Source: Pseudoalteromonas luteoviolacea
Lineage (GTDB): Bacteria; Pseudomonadota; Gammaproteobacteria; Enterobacterales; Alteromonadaceae
Assembly (NCBI RefSeq): GCF_021654285.1
Contig: NZ_JAKFZS010000007.1
Location: forward strand, 186,001 to 250,000
Length of the DNA: 64,000 nt
Direction: 5' to 3'
The notes beneath the pieces were generated by a model. It had not been told where the DNA came from. It saw only the letters and a program-made list of their open reading frames with translations, and searched no databases. The position numbers and the translations under genes are program-made. This document shows, in pieces, positions 37,338 to 46,892 of the stretch. How positions within the stretch are numbered: the first letter of the stretch is position 1; each line of letters begins with the position of its first letter.

Positions 37338-38667
37338 CGAGTTTTCTCCTCACAAAATATATCAGTAGCACAGCAGCCACTGTGAGACCAACAATGATAC
37401 CAACCCAAAAGCCAGTCGGTCCCATGGCTGGTACTATTAGGTCTGTTTTTGCTAATACGTATCCAAGCGTAAAGCCGATTACCCAGTATGAGATAAACGT
37501 TACTCCAGTAATAGGCTTTGTGTATCTTAGGCCACGTAAAACGCCATTTGCAGACACTTGCAGTGCATCAGGTAACTGATAAACACAGGCGAGTATAATT
37601 ATACTCGATGCGAGCATGGCGACTTCTTTTTCTTGTGTATAAAGCCAACTGATGTCATGTCTGATCAGATAGGTACCTAAAGCAACAATGGCTGCAACAC
37701 CAACGGCCAATATAAAGCTGGTGTAGGTTGCGTTGACCAAACGTTCAATGTTGTTTTGTCCGCTGATATTGCCAATCCTAATACCGATAGCCATAGATAA
37801 ACTAAGCGGCAACATAAACAAGATCATGGTTACACTCGCAGCAACCTGATGCCCAGATACGGCAACAGCACCTAAATCAGCAATAAATAATGGGATACAC
37901 GCAAATAACGTCACTTCAAAAAAAGTAGCAAATGAGATAGGCAACCCGAGTTTGGCTATCTGCAAAATGGTTTCTTTGTGCGGCTTCATAAAATCACTGA
38001 TCAGCCATTTGCCTTTTAACTCTTTGCTTTTCAGGCTATAGCAAATTTGTGCAATGGCCATAGTCCAAATAACAATGCTGGTGGCAACACCACATCCGGC
38101 ACCACCTAAGGCAGGCATGCCTAACTTGCCATAAATAAAGATGTAGTTGGCGATAACATTTATCCCCAAACCGAGTAAGCCGATATAAAAAGCTACTTTA
38201 GTATTGCCCATACCCTCGGTGACATTTCGGTACACTGAGAAGACTAAAAACGCGACGAGACCATATTTAACATAATCGATATAATCTTGTGCCATTTGGG
38301 CAATTTCAGGGCTTGCGCCGGTACTGGCAAATAAATAGGGAGTGAAATAACTGGCAATAAACCCTAATGAGGACAGCATCAATGCCAAGTATAAACCTTG
38401 TTGAAAATATCGTTTTATACTGTCTTGATCATTGGCGCCGACGCTATGGGCAACCATACTGGTAAGCGCTAATAAAATAGCCTGTAAAGAAAACATCAAG
38501 GGGTTGAGTGCGCCAGTTGCAATTGAGAGCGCAGCCAAGTCGTTTGGACTCACTTGTCCTGCCATCATGGTATCGACAACAGACATCATCACGAGAGTCA
38601 CTTGGGCTAATAGAACGGGTGTGGCAAGTCTAATTAACTTTTTGGCTTCCCAGAGTTCAAACTTCAT
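37306..38667 (-). CDS. MATE family multidrug efflux protein (NorM-like)
   Basis: 453 residues with 12 predicted membrane helices. The N-terminus runs EAKKLIRLATPVLLAQ and MSVVDTMMAGQVS, the MATE signature; the second half repeats it (KLGLPISFATFFEVTLFA, VAVSGHQVAASV). These antiporters use Na+ or H+ gradients to export cationic drugs and dyes. Divergent from riboflavin synthase, and first gene of a two-gene unit with the DUF3080 lipoprotein. Confidence 0.92.
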   Translation of the reverse strand: MKFELWEAKKLIRLATPVLLAQVTLVMMSVVDTMMAGQVSPNDLAALSIATGALNPLMFSLQAILLALTSMVAHSVGANDQDSIKRYFQQGLYLALMLSSLGFIASYFTPYLFASTGASPEIAQMAQDYIDYVKYGLVAFLVFSVYRNVTEGMGNTKVAFYIGLLGLGINVIANYIFIYGKLGMPALGGAGCGVATSIVIWTMAIAQICYSLKSKELKGKWLISDFMKPHKETILQIAKLGLPISFATFFEVTLFACIPLFIADLGAVAVSGHQVAASVTMILFMLPLSLSMAIGIRIGNISGQNNIERLVNATYTSFILAVGVAAIVALGTYLIRHDISWLYTQEKEVAMLASSIIILACVYQLPDALQVSANGVLRGLRYTKPITGVTFISYWVIGFTLGYVLAKTDLIVPAMGPTGFWVGIIVGLTVAAVLLIYFVRRKLVEMQTAALST

Positions 38668-38804
38668 CTTAAAACTCAGTATTTCTAAAAAAAGGCATTC
38701 TATTGAAGTTTGTCATTTTTATCTACGAAATAAGTGTGTAAATATGTTTCGACGGAGCAGGGCATCAGGTAGAATGGCGGCATAATTTTTACCTCGGAAA
38801 AAAC

Positions 38805-39446
38805 ATGTTTACTGGAATTGTTCAAACTCAAGCGTCTGTGGTTAGCGCATCATTAAATGATGGCGTTATGCGTTTAGTCTTATCTGTTGGCAACGAGCAT
38901 TTACAGCAACTTACCATTGGTGCCAGTATCGCAGTGAATGGCTGCTGTCTAACCGTCGTGCAATTTGAGGCTAGTCAGTCTGATGTGGTTGGTCAAGTCA
39001 GCTTTGACGTCATTGATGAGTCATTAAAGTTAACCAACTTAGGCTTACTTAAATGTGGTGATAAAGTAAATTTTGAACGCTCAGTCACTTTTGGCACAGA
39101 GCTAGGTGGGCATATAGTCTCTGGGCATATCCATGATATGGCGATTGTAGATAGCGTGATTAAAACAGCGGACAATGTAAAAATAAAATTGCTGTTAGAT
39201 GCTAACTGGTCAAAATATGTTTTTTATAAAGGTTTTATATCTGTTAATGGCGCGAGCTTAACTGTCGGCGAAGTGGACGAGCAAGGCTTTTGGTTACATT
39301 TAATTCCTGAAACGCTTGCGATCACTAATATCGGCAAGATTCAATCAGGTGATAAGCTCAACATTGAGGTCGATCAGCAAACCTACACCATCGTCAACAC
39401 GGTTGAGCATTATTTGCGTAAAAACACCTTAAGCCCAATGGGCTAA
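38805..39446 (+). CDS. ribE: Riboflavin synthase, alpha chain
   Basis: 213 residues with the start MFTGIVQ, universal in the family. Two tandem lumazine-binding barrels are visible (about 1-97 and 98-195): the first has VNGCCLTV, the second GHIVSGHIHDMA and SVNGASLTVGEV. It dismutates two 6,7-dimethyl-8-ribityllumazine molecules into riboflavin. No FMN riboswitch fits in the short upstream region. The stop overlaps the convergent CPXCG gene by four bases. Confidence 0.96.
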   Translation: MFTGIVQTQASVVSASLNDGVMRLVLSVGNEHLQQLTIGASIAVNGCCLTVVQFEASQSDVVGQVSFDVIDESLKLTNLGLLKCGDKVNFERSVTFGTELGGHIVSGHIHDMAIVDSVIKTADNVKIKLLLDANWSKYVFYKGFISVNGASLTVGEVDEQGFWLHLIPETLAITNIGKIQSGDKLNIEVDQQTYTIVNTVEHYLRKNTLSPMG

Positions 39447-39646
39447 AAAATTTGCTCGTCGTCACTGTCAATTCGTAATTCCAATTTGTTGATTGCTTCG
39501 TCTATGTGCATGTTCAAATGAATTGGATTGCAACATGCGGCGCAATCTTCATAAAAATCTTGGTCGCCCTCACTGATATCTAAATCAACAAAAATATGAT
39601 GACCACAGTGGGGGCAGCTGATCCTTTGGTTATACAGCTGCTTCAT
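39443..39646 (-). CDS. CPXCG-motif cysteine-rich protein
   Basis: 67 residues. Two metal-ligand pairs are visible: CPHCG (residues 11-15) and CAACCNPI (about 35-42), probably binding zinc. The acidic C-terminus is typical. The family is small and of unknown function in gammaproteobacteria. Confidence 0.85.
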   Translation of the reverse strand: MKQLYNQRISCPHCGHHIFVDLDISEGDQDFYEDCAACCNPIHLNMHIDEAINKLELRIDSDDEQIF

Positions 39647-39722
39647 AATATGGCTCCAACAACCGCCTTGAATTCCACTATTAACTATAGCAGTTTTTGC
39701 AATTATTACCGCGCGATGACAG

Positions 39723-40577
39723 CTATTTTAAGATGAGCTCAATTTGCTGTTTTGATTGGGTGAGGTAGTCACCAGCAAAGACATTTGCATGGCAAAGTAA
39801 GCTATATAATTGATAAATCGGCTTTCTCTGTTGGTAGCCTTTGTCTATTGGATACGCTTCCTCATATCCTGCATAAAACGCATCAGGCAGTTGTGCAAAT
39901 AGCTCACTATTTGCAATATCTACCTCTCTATCGCCGTAGTAACAGGCTGGACAATAAACGCTTGGCTTATCGTTTGAAAAAGCAATGTTACCGCGCCAGA
40001 AAAACCCATGTAACAATGAGGGTTGAACAGGGTGATTTACTAGCGGCTTAATGTATTCGACAAAATAATCTATCTCTATGAGCTCTATGCCTTTTTCATG
40101 CAGTAATTGTAATTGCCATGCGATCCGCTCTTCGGCAAAAAACACGGACCACTTTTTATGCCACTGGTTAGGTTGGACCAAGCCTAAAATATAGTTATCT
40201 TGCTCAAAGCCAAACATTTCCTGTTCGTGCCTGCTGTGCATTTTGGCAAGCGTTTGACCGCATAAATACCAGTCCTCTTTATCTGGTTGAGAGGGCAGCC
40301 ACTCATAAACGCTGAAGCAATACTCAAGGCTTGACCCTATGGTGATGGGATCGGCGACCAAAAAGTCACTGTCTCTGGTGAGTAATGCATGATTATCGGC
40401 TTCACACTCATAGCGTTCTAACGCACTGATATGGTCCACTTTTACTAAAAAGCGGTGCCTGTCGTTTTCAATTTGGTAGTTTTTCGACTTGTGGTTGCTG
40501 GGTAGCTGTGTTTTGCGAGTAAATTCAAAATTGTCGTGAATCGCTTCACTAATGTACTGGTTTACTAGGTTCCACAT
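39723..40577 (-). CDS. Fructosamine kinase family protein, probably catalytically impaired
   Basis: 284 residues, the usual length for YniA/fructosamine-3-kinase proteins. The fold is well kept: the ATP lysine K46 in FLVKVD, the helix-C Glu in YECEAD, FGFEQDNYI, and CYYGDREVDIA. Two essential positions are changed. The catalytic loop HGDxW is HGFFW (F192 in place of Asp) and the metal-binding DPACYYGDRE is CPACYYGDRE (C209 in place of Asp). Canonical members phosphorylate ketosamines for deglycation. With both aspartates gone, phosphotransfer is doubtful, though the frame is intact. It is a single gene. Confidence 0.85.
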   Translation of the reverse strand: MWNLVNQYISEAIHDNFEFTRKTQLPSNHKSKNYQIENDRHRFLVKVDHISALERYECEADNHALLTRDSDFLVADPITIGSSLEYCFSVYEWLPSQPDKEDWYLCGQTLAKMHSRHEQEMFGFEQDNYILGLVQPNQWHKKWSVFFAEERIAWQLQLLHEKGIELIEIDYFVEYIKPLVNHPVQPSLLHGFFWRGNIAFSNDKPSVYCPACYYGDREVDIANSELFAQLPDAFYAGYEEAYPIDKGYQQRKPIYQLYSLLCHANVFAGDYLTQSKQQIELILK

Positions 40578-40685
40578 AGTCAGCCCGGTGGGGTGTGAGC
40601 ACTTTATCTAACTATGATCGATTTTGGCTATAACACAAATACTTGAGTGCAAATTTAAATCGAATAGAATAGCCACAGTTTTGAA

Positions 40686-41396
40686 ATGTTTTGGATGTTC
40701 ACATTGAATAAAAGTGTTATCACAAACCTGATTGCGGCTGCATTGGTCGCGTTTGGTTATGCTTTAGATCACGATTTAGTTTTTACTATGGGCTTGTTTG
40801 CCCTCTCTGGTGCTGTAACCAATTGGCTTGCGGTTCATATGCTATTTGAAAAAGTACCCGGGCTGTATGGTTCTGGTGTTATAACAATAAAATTTAAAGA
40901 GTTTAAAATTGCCATTAAAGAGCTCATATTAGACGAGTTTTTCAATCAAGATAAGCTCAAAAGCTTCGCCGAAAAAAATCAAATCGACATAGACTTAAAC
41001 CCAGTCATTGAGCATGCAGACTTATCGATTGCTTTTAATAAGTTGGTGCAAGTTATCGAAGGCTCACAGTTTGGTGCAATGCTAGCCATGGTGGGTGGCA
41101 AAGAGGCCATCGAGCCAATGCGCGATACTTTTACTGAAAAAATGAAAGAAGCGTTGCGTGAAATGAGTGAGCAGCCAGAGTTCAAAGATAAAATTTCGGG
41201 GGTGTTAACCAATGGGCAGTCTTTAGACTCGATCCGAATTGCCATTGAACATGCCGTTGATGAAAGGCTAAATGAGTTAACGCCGGTCATGGTGAAAAAC
41301 ATTGTTCAAAACATGATCCACACACATCTGGGCTGGTTGGTTGTGTGGGGAGGTGTATTTGGTGGTGCTTTTGGTTTATTAGCAAGCGTTTTATAA
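40686..41396 (+). CDS. DUF445 family membrane protein
   Basis: 236 residues. An N-terminal pair of membrane helices with GAVTNWLAVHMLFEKVPG matches the DUF445 signature (TNWLAIKMLF in relatives). A long soluble helical part (about 65-205) and a C-terminal helix (LGWLVVWGGVFGGAFGLLA) follow. The function of the family is unknown. An internal ATG at residue 4 is an alternative start. Confidence 0.85.
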   Translation: MFWMFTLNKSVITNLIAAALVAFGYALDHDLVFTMGLFALSGAVTNWLAVHMLFEKVPGLYGSGVITIKFKEFKIAIKELILDEFFNQDKLKSFAEKNQIDIDLNPVIEHADLSIAFNKLVQVIEGSQFGAMLAMVGGKEAIEPMRDTFTEKMKEALREMSEQPEFKDKISGVLTNGQSLDSIRIAIEHAVDERLNELTPVMVKNIVQNMIHTHLGWLVVWGGVFGGAFGLLASVL

Positions 41397-41449
41397 CGCA
41401 GTCAATGTGGTGTGCATTACTTGTTTTTAATGCACACCTCTTACTCTCA

Positions 41450-41797
41450 TTATTTAGAGCCTGATAAAACAACGGGCATTGTAGGTTCTACTTTTGCAAT
41501 GTCTTTAATCGAAGTTTTGGTTTCTAAGTCAATTTTCATAAACTTGGCATTGCGAGTAAGGCTATAAGTTTGCGCGAATTCATCTAAACTCATGTCATTA
41601 CATTCTAGTTTACTGGTGATACGTGTTTTAGCGGTTTGTTGTCCGCGCATTGCTGCCAACATCACATGTGGGCGGTCCGATGCGAATGCCATGCAAAGTT
41701 CGGTTGCATGACTGTCGTCAGCGGCAACAAATTCAACAGCATGTGCGTTTGACATAGATACTAGCGCAGTGAGTGCAGCAGTTAAAAATACTTTCAT
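41450..41797 (-). CDS. DUF3718-like secreted protein
   Basis: 115 residues with a signal peptide cleaved near AHA-V. VEFVAADDSHATELCMAFAS and LECNDMSLDEFAQTY match the short DUF3718 domain, with two conserved cysteines probably forming a disulfide. Periplasmic, function unknown. Good GGAGAA ribosome site. Confidence 0.75.
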   Translation of the reverse strand: MKVFLTAALTALVSMSNAHAVEFVAADDSHATELCMAFASDRPHVMLAAMRGQQTAKTRITSKLECNDMSLDEFAQTYSLTRNAKFMKIDLETKTSIKDIAKVEPTMPVVLSGSK

Positions 41798-42269
41798 CGT
41801 TGTTCTCCAAGCAGGTCGTTAAGTGCGATTCCTCTAGAGTATTGGCCTGAACGGCATAAAATGCTGTAAGGGAAGATTGTACGAATGTAAGGAATTATGT
41901 ATTTGTATTATTGCAACTGTAAGTCCATCTAACTTAAATGAAAAAACACCTCATATTTGTTTCATAACCGCCGAAAAAATTACAAATAAAATTTGGTTAA
42001 CAGTTCAATATCGATATGTTTTAACGCTTTTAGCGACTTTTCCTATTTTTATTAAAACCTATTTCAAAAGTATGTATAAGTGTGTCCAAGTGTGTATGTT
42101 ATTTGCTTATAAAACAGAAAGGGCGTGCCTGTTTGTTATACAATATTGCAATTTCTCACGTAATTTATCGTAATTTATGGCATTTTGAGGTTTTTACATC
42201 GAAATTTTTGTGAAATTTCGCTACAGTCTCTTTGATAACTACAGTCACAAAAACTACAGAGACGAAAAT
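41798..42269. other. AT-rich intergenic region before the amidohydrolase pair
   Basis: About 470 bp. It contains an inverted repeat CGAAATTT/AAATTTCG (42200-42220, five-base loop) about 50 bp before the amidohydrolase start, a candidate operator. A 98-codon open frame here was rejected. Confidence 0.4.
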
Positions 42270-43655
42270 ATGAATATGTTCAAACCCTCTGTGATCGTGC
42301 TTGCTCTAAGCACCGCTCTTTTAGGATGCCAGCAAGACACTGGTCCTCAAAAAGATAAAGTCACAATCGAGAAAAATCCATATCCAAGCACTTACCAGCC
42401 TCATTCAACGACAAGTACATTAATTACTAATGCGACAGTGTTAACGGGCACAGGTGAAAGAATCAACGACGCTGATGTTTACATTGTTGATGGTAAAATT
42501 AGCCAAGTAGGCAAAGACTTATCAGTGAATGCTGATACAACAATTGACGCAGCTGGCAAATGGGTAACACCTGGTATTATCGATAACCATTCACACTTGG
42601 GTGCTTATCCAAACCCAGGTGTTGAGTCTCACCAAGATGGTAATGAAATGATCCACCCTAATACTGCACAAGTATGGGTTGAGCATTCGGTATGGCCACA
42701 AGACCCTGGTTTTAACCGTGCACGTGAAGGCGGTATTACGTCATTACAAATTTTACCAGGCTCTGCAAACTTGTTTGGTGGACGAGCGGTAACGCTTAAA
42801 AACGTACCATCAGAAACTATGCAAGGCATGAAGTTTCCTGAAGCCCCATACGGTCTGAAAATGGCGTGTGGTGAAAACCCTAAACGTGTATACGGTGGTC
42901 AAGGTGTTGCACCAAAAACACGTATGGGTAACATGGCAGGCTACCGTGAAGCTTGGATTGAAGCGACAGAATATAAGCGTGCTTGGGAACAGTACGATGC
43001 AGAATACACTGCGGGCTTAAACCCAGATGCACCACATCGTGATATTAAGCTAGATACGCTACGCGGCGTACTTGACGGTGAAATCTTAATTCATAACCAC
43101 TGTTACAAAGCTGAAGAAATGGCCATGATGATTGACCTTTCTAACGAGTTTGGTTATCACGCAGGTACCTTCCACCACGGTATTGAAGCATACAAAATTG
43201 CAGACTTACTAGGCGAGAATGGTAACTGTGCTGCACTTTGGCCAGATTGGTGGGGCTTTAAGATGGAAGCATATGACATGTCACTTGAAAATGTCGCCAT
43301 TGTAGATGCAGCCAAAAACTCTTGTGCAGTTATTCACTCTGACTCTGATACAACCATTCAGCGCTTGAATCATGAAGCTGCAAAAGTGATGTATTCAGCA
43401 AATGAAGTTGGTTTTGATATCAAAGAAGAGCATGCAATTAAGTGGATCACTTACAACGCAGCAAAATCACTGGGCATTGAAGATTTGACAGGTTCAATTG
43501 CAACTGGCAAACAAGCGGATGTTGTTATTTGGGACCAAAGTCCATTTAGCGTGTATTCAAAAGCTGAAACAGTATTTATTGATGGTGCAAAAGTGTATGA
43601 CCGCCATGATAGTAAGTACCAAGCAGTTAGTGATTTTATGTTAGGTCAGCGCTAG
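42270..43655 (+). CDS. Amidohydrolase-superfamily lipoprotein (first of tandem pair)
   Basis: 461 residues from the ATG at 42270; an upstream ATG would add 20 residues that disrupt the signal. A lipobox (STALLGC) predicts a membrane-anchored periplasmic lipoprotein. The metal-dependent hydrolase fold follows, with GIIDNHSHLG (the HxH metal ligands), LIHNHCY, TFHHGIEA and VIHSDSD (later His and Asp ligands). It resembles imidazolonepropionase- and prolidase-like amidohydrolases. The substrate is probably a cyclic amide or dipeptide (inference). The second gene starts 10 bp downstream. Confidence 0.85.
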   Translation: MNMFKPSVIVLALSTALLGCQQDTGPQKDKVTIEKNPYPSTYQPHSTTSTLITNATVLTGTGERINDADVYIVDGKISQVGKDLSVNADTTIDAAGKWVTPGIIDNHSHLGAYPNPGVESHQDGNEMIHPNTAQVWVEHSVWPQDPGFNRAREGGITSLQILPGSANLFGGRAVTLKNVPSETMQGMKFPEAPYGLKMACGENPKRVYGGQGVAPKTRMGNMAGYREAWIEATEYKRAWEQYDAEYTAGLNPDAPHRDIKLDTLRGVLDGEILIHNHCYKAEEMAMMIDLSNEFGYHAGTFHHGIEAYKIADLLGENGNCAALWPDWWGFKMEAYDMSLENVAIVDAAKNSCAVIHSDSDTTIQRLNHEAAKVMYSANEVGFDIKEEHAIKWITYNAAKSLGIEDLTGSIATGKQADVVIWDQSPFSVYSKAETVFIDGAKVYDRHDSKYQAVSDFMLGQR

Positions 43656-43665
43656 GGGAGCCACA

Positions 43666-44907
43666 ATGAACAAGTTTAAATTATCTATTCTAACTGGTGC
43701 ATTACTGAGCTCATCAGCGGTATTTGCGCAAGTAACAGCGATTACAAATGCGACTGTACACACGCAAACAAAGCAGGGTGTACTAGAAAACGCAACTGTA
43801 CTGATTGAAAATGGCAAAATTACAGCCCTAAATCCGAAGTCATTTAACGCTGATGTGACTGTTGACGCACAAGGCAAAGTGTTGACACCTGGCCTTATAG
43901 GTACAATGAATCACCTAGGTTTAGTTGAAGTCGGTGCGGTTTCTCGCTCAGTTGATGCGTACGACAAATCAGGTCTTGAGTTTGATCCAAGCACGGCGTT
44001 TAATCCGCGCTCTAGCTTGATCCCTTACGCAAGAAAAGGCGGCGTGACGCAAAACTTGAGCATTCCATCATTGCCTTGGGGTGAAAGTGGTGTGTTTATG
44101 GGTCTTGGCTTTGTTGCTGATCTATCAGGTGAGTTTGGTAGTGTTACAGACCGTAAAACTGCGCTTATCGTCGACTTAGGAGCAGCAAGTGGTGATGGCT
44201 CTCGTGCAGCAGCTGTTCAAGCGTTTGCTAAAAAGTTATCTGAGCAAAAGAAAAAGCTAACAGCGAAAAAAGACAAAAAAGCAGATAAAGATCCTTCATC
44301 TGAAGAAAAGCTATTGATTGACGTATTAAATGGCAAGCTGCCAGTCGTCGCGTCAGCATCACGTGCTTCACAACTACTTGAACTAATCAAGCTAAAAGAA
44401 GAGTTCGGGCTAAACCTTGTCATTTACGGTGCAGACGATGCTGTATTGGTAAAAGAAGAGTTGGCGAAAGCAAAAGTACCGGTGATCGTGAGCTCGGTGT
44501 CTAACTTACCAACTGGTTTTGATGCACTACATGCACATTTAGGTAATGCGGGTACACTTGAAAAAGCAGGTGTTAAAGTCATTTTAAATGTTGCAGGTGA
44601 TGGTAGCCATAATGTTTATCAGATGCGCTTCAATGCAGGTATTGCTGTAGCAAATGGCATGTCACATGACGGTGCTTTAAAAGCGATGACAGTAAATGTC
44701 GCTGACACGTTTGGTATCGAAGGTGGTAAGATTGCTAAAGGTGAACGCGCTGACGTTGTACTTTGGACAGCTGATCCGTTCGAGTTCAGTACACGCGTTG
44801 ACACTATTTGGATTAATGGTGAGCAAGTAACCACAGAGTCTCGTCATGACAAATTGACAGAGCGTTACACCAAAGATACATCGATGCCGCGTGGCTATAC
44901 AAAGTAA
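43666..44907 (+). CDS. Amidohydrolase-superfamily protein lacking the HxH motif (second of tandem pair)
   Basis: 413 residues with a signal peptide ending near VFAQ. The sequence follows its upstream neighbour in layout (ITNATVHTQ, DAQGKVLTPGLIG, GKIAKGERADVVLWTADPFE). Where the partner has HSH it reads TMNHLG, so the first metal His is missing, and the later His/Asp ligands are not evident. A Lys-rich insertion lies at about residues 190-208. It may be a non-catalytic or differently metallated partner subunit. AGGGGAG ribosome site; terminator downstream. Confidence 0.78.
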   Translation: MNKFKLSILTGALLSSSAVFAQVTAITNATVHTQTKQGVLENATVLIENGKITALNPKSFNADVTVDAQGKVLTPGLIGTMNHLGLVEVGAVSRSVDAYDKSGLEFDPSTAFNPRSSLIPYARKGGVTQNLSIPSLPWGESGVFMGLGFVADLSGEFGSVTDRKTALIVDLGAASGDGSRAAAVQAFAKKLSEQKKKLTAKKDKKADKDPSSEEKLLIDVLNGKLPVVASASRASQLLELIKLKEEFGLNLVIYGADDAVLVKEELAKAKVPVIVSSVSNLPTGFDALHAHLGNAGTLEKAGVKVILNVAGDGSHNVYQMRFNAGIAVANGMSHDGALKAMTVNVADTFGIEGGKIAKGERADVVLWTADPFEFSTRVDTIWINGEQVTTESRHDKLTERYTKDTSMPRGYTK

Positions 44908-44926
44908 ATTTGTAAATGATGAATAG

Positions 44927-44950
44927 AGGCGCCTGTTGGCGCCTTTTTTA
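44927..44950 (+). terminator. Intrinsic terminator after the amidohydrolase pair
   Basis: Stem AGGCGCC/GGCGCCT with loop TGTT and a T run, about 20 bp after the stop. Confidence 0.88.
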
Positions 44951-45101
44951 TTGGCGCGTCATTGAGCGATTGCTTTCACTTATAGATGCTGTGAGGTGAA
45001 ATACAATTACACTTTTGATTTTATGGTATTTAGGCAAGTACTGAGGGCTGAAATAGAAAAAGAAGTGCTAGGCACTTCTTTTGAGGTTTTAGAAGTATGG
45101 A

Positions 45102-45908
45102 TTACTTATATACAGTGTAATCTACTTCAAGGTTGATATCGTTTTCACCTGAAACAACCCACACTTGTGTGCGTTGAATTTGACCTACAGGGCTGTGGCA
45201 CGTAACAACTTGTCTGAACGCTGGGCCAGAGTAATCGTATACTGCGTTTTCAAGGCCATAATGGTTAGTGTGGAATAGCGGCGTGCTATCGTAACCATTG
45301 AATACACGTGAAGTGAAGCCGTCATTCATGGTAGCAGTACAGTAAGTATCTTCGTTTTTGTTATCAATGTGTAGTGATGATGTATAGCTTACTTGCTCGT
45401 ACCAACCACGACCGCCACAGTGTGAGCTTGCACCTGTACAGTCAGGCATTTTATATTCGCCAACACCAGCTAGGCTAGTATCCCATGTAATCACAGGTAA
45501 TGCGGAGAATTTGTGATATACCTTGAACTGCTCACCTTCGATGTTTTGACAGTTTAATGCAAGTACACGATTGCGTTTTACTTGCTCATCAGAGAAGCCA
45601 CCATTGAAGTGAACTGTATCAACACGCGCAGCACCTGGACCTGCAGTACCGAACTGTACAGAGCCGTATGTTTGACCTGTTACTTCGTCAAAAATTGTAC
45701 CTGTCGTACATTCTGAACCAGACTCTCTGAAATAAATCCACGCTTCATAGCTACGTGCACTTAAAGAGTCAGTTACGATACGGTCAACAGCGCCATTTGC
45801 GTATACTGTTGTTCTGTTATAACCATCTAAGTCTTGTACAACTGTTTGAGCAAATGCAGAAGTAGCTAATAGGCCAGATGTAAGCGCTGCGAGTAATTTA
45901 AGTTTCAT
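45102..45908 (-). CDS. Secreted cysteine-containing protein, unknown function
   Basis: 268 residues from the ATG at 45908, chosen because GGAG lies seven bases upstream; an ATG four codons earlier overlaps that site. A clean signal peptide ends AFAQ-T. The mature protein has about eight cysteines spread across it (for example CTTGTIF, CTGASSHCGGRGW), probably in disulfides, and beta-rich sequence throughout. No family was recognised. It is probably a periplasmic or secreted beta-sandwich protein, transcribed alone. Confidence 0.65.
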   Translation of the reverse strand: MKLKLLAALTSGLLATSAFAQTVVQDLDGYNRTTVYANGAVDRIVTDSLSARSYEAWIYFRESGSECTTGTIFDEVTGQTYGSVQFGTAGPGAARVDTVHFNGGFSDEQVKRNRVLALNCQNIEGEQFKVYHKFSALPVITWDTSLAGVGEYKMPDCTGASSHCGGRGWYEQVSYTSSLHIDNKNEDTYCTATMNDGFTSRVFNGYDSTPLFHTNHYGLENAVYDYSGPAFRQVVTCHSPVGQIQRTQVWVVSGENDINLEVDYTVYK

Positions 45909-46892
45909 TGGTAACTCCATTATATTTTACAGGATGTATTTTTCCTGATTGATTGCCTGACGCAGATGTATTCCCTAATTGGATTTGCCCACCTTGAATA
46001 TAAATTTATTCATGCGTCGAATTCTTTGTTATCAGCAAGTGTTGATATCTACAGCATTTAAAATGTTGTCATATACAAACGAGCGATTGAGAAAGAAACC
46101 TGCTGTTAGCTGGGCTCTAAAATATTGGCTTCTTAACTTCAACCGTTGCTGATTGCTAAATAAGCTAGCGACTAAATTTTGGTGTGTAAACCCCTTAGGA
46201 ACAGGTGGTATCTGATGATTATTTTCATATGTGAAATTTGAAAATAATAAATATTTTATTTATGCACTGTTCTTTTATAATGTATTTTATATTCCAATAA
46301 TGTGGTTTTTGACTATTATGAAAATGTTTTTGGTGGGTATAAATAATTAAAATATATGGGTATAAATGTATTCCTGCTTCTTAGGTGTCTAGAGTTTAAG
46401 TGCGCTGAAGTTTATTCAAACTAACGTGGTGTGTTTAATAATTGTGCTATTGCAAAAAAGTGGTTTATGAAAATGGAATTTTTTGCTTGTTAAAATGTGC
46501 TGATTGATGCGAAAAATTAATTTATAAAAAATTAAAAAATAAATTTAAATTTGATCTAAGTCTACTTTTAACGTCAGCAGACTTTAAAAAACAAGGCTGT
46601 TATCGTAATTTTAGCCGGATCAACTGATGGATATAGAAAGGATAAAAGTTTTCTGAGAAACGGGTTTAGAGTACCTAAAAAATAAATTTAAGAGTGATTC
46701 AATTATGTGTTCTAGGTGTATTTTGCTAATGTTAATGACACGCATTTAAATTATTAGTAAAGTGAGCTGTGTGAGTCACAATTGGAAATGAGCTGTTTCA
46801 GGTGCTCAATTTGAAAACCTGTGACTAAAAGCTACATTAAACACAGGTTAGTAGGTGACTTTTAGAAGTAAAGAATGTCGAGGTTTTAAAGT
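45909..46892. other. Long AT-rich intergenic region
   Basis: Nearly 1 kb with only very short open frames. I saw no RNA gene, repeat array or terminator. It holds the upstream regions of two divergent genes. The length and AT content are unusual for this window. Confidence 0.4.

Noticed and set aside
38668..38804. FMN riboswitch before ribE
   Set aside because: Only 137 bp between divergent starts, with none of the conserved RFN helices visible.
41877..42173. 98-codon open frame before the amidohydrolases
   Set aside because: Lies in AT-rich intergenic DNA, Cys- and aromatic-rich in a way typical of non-coding translation, with no ribosome site.
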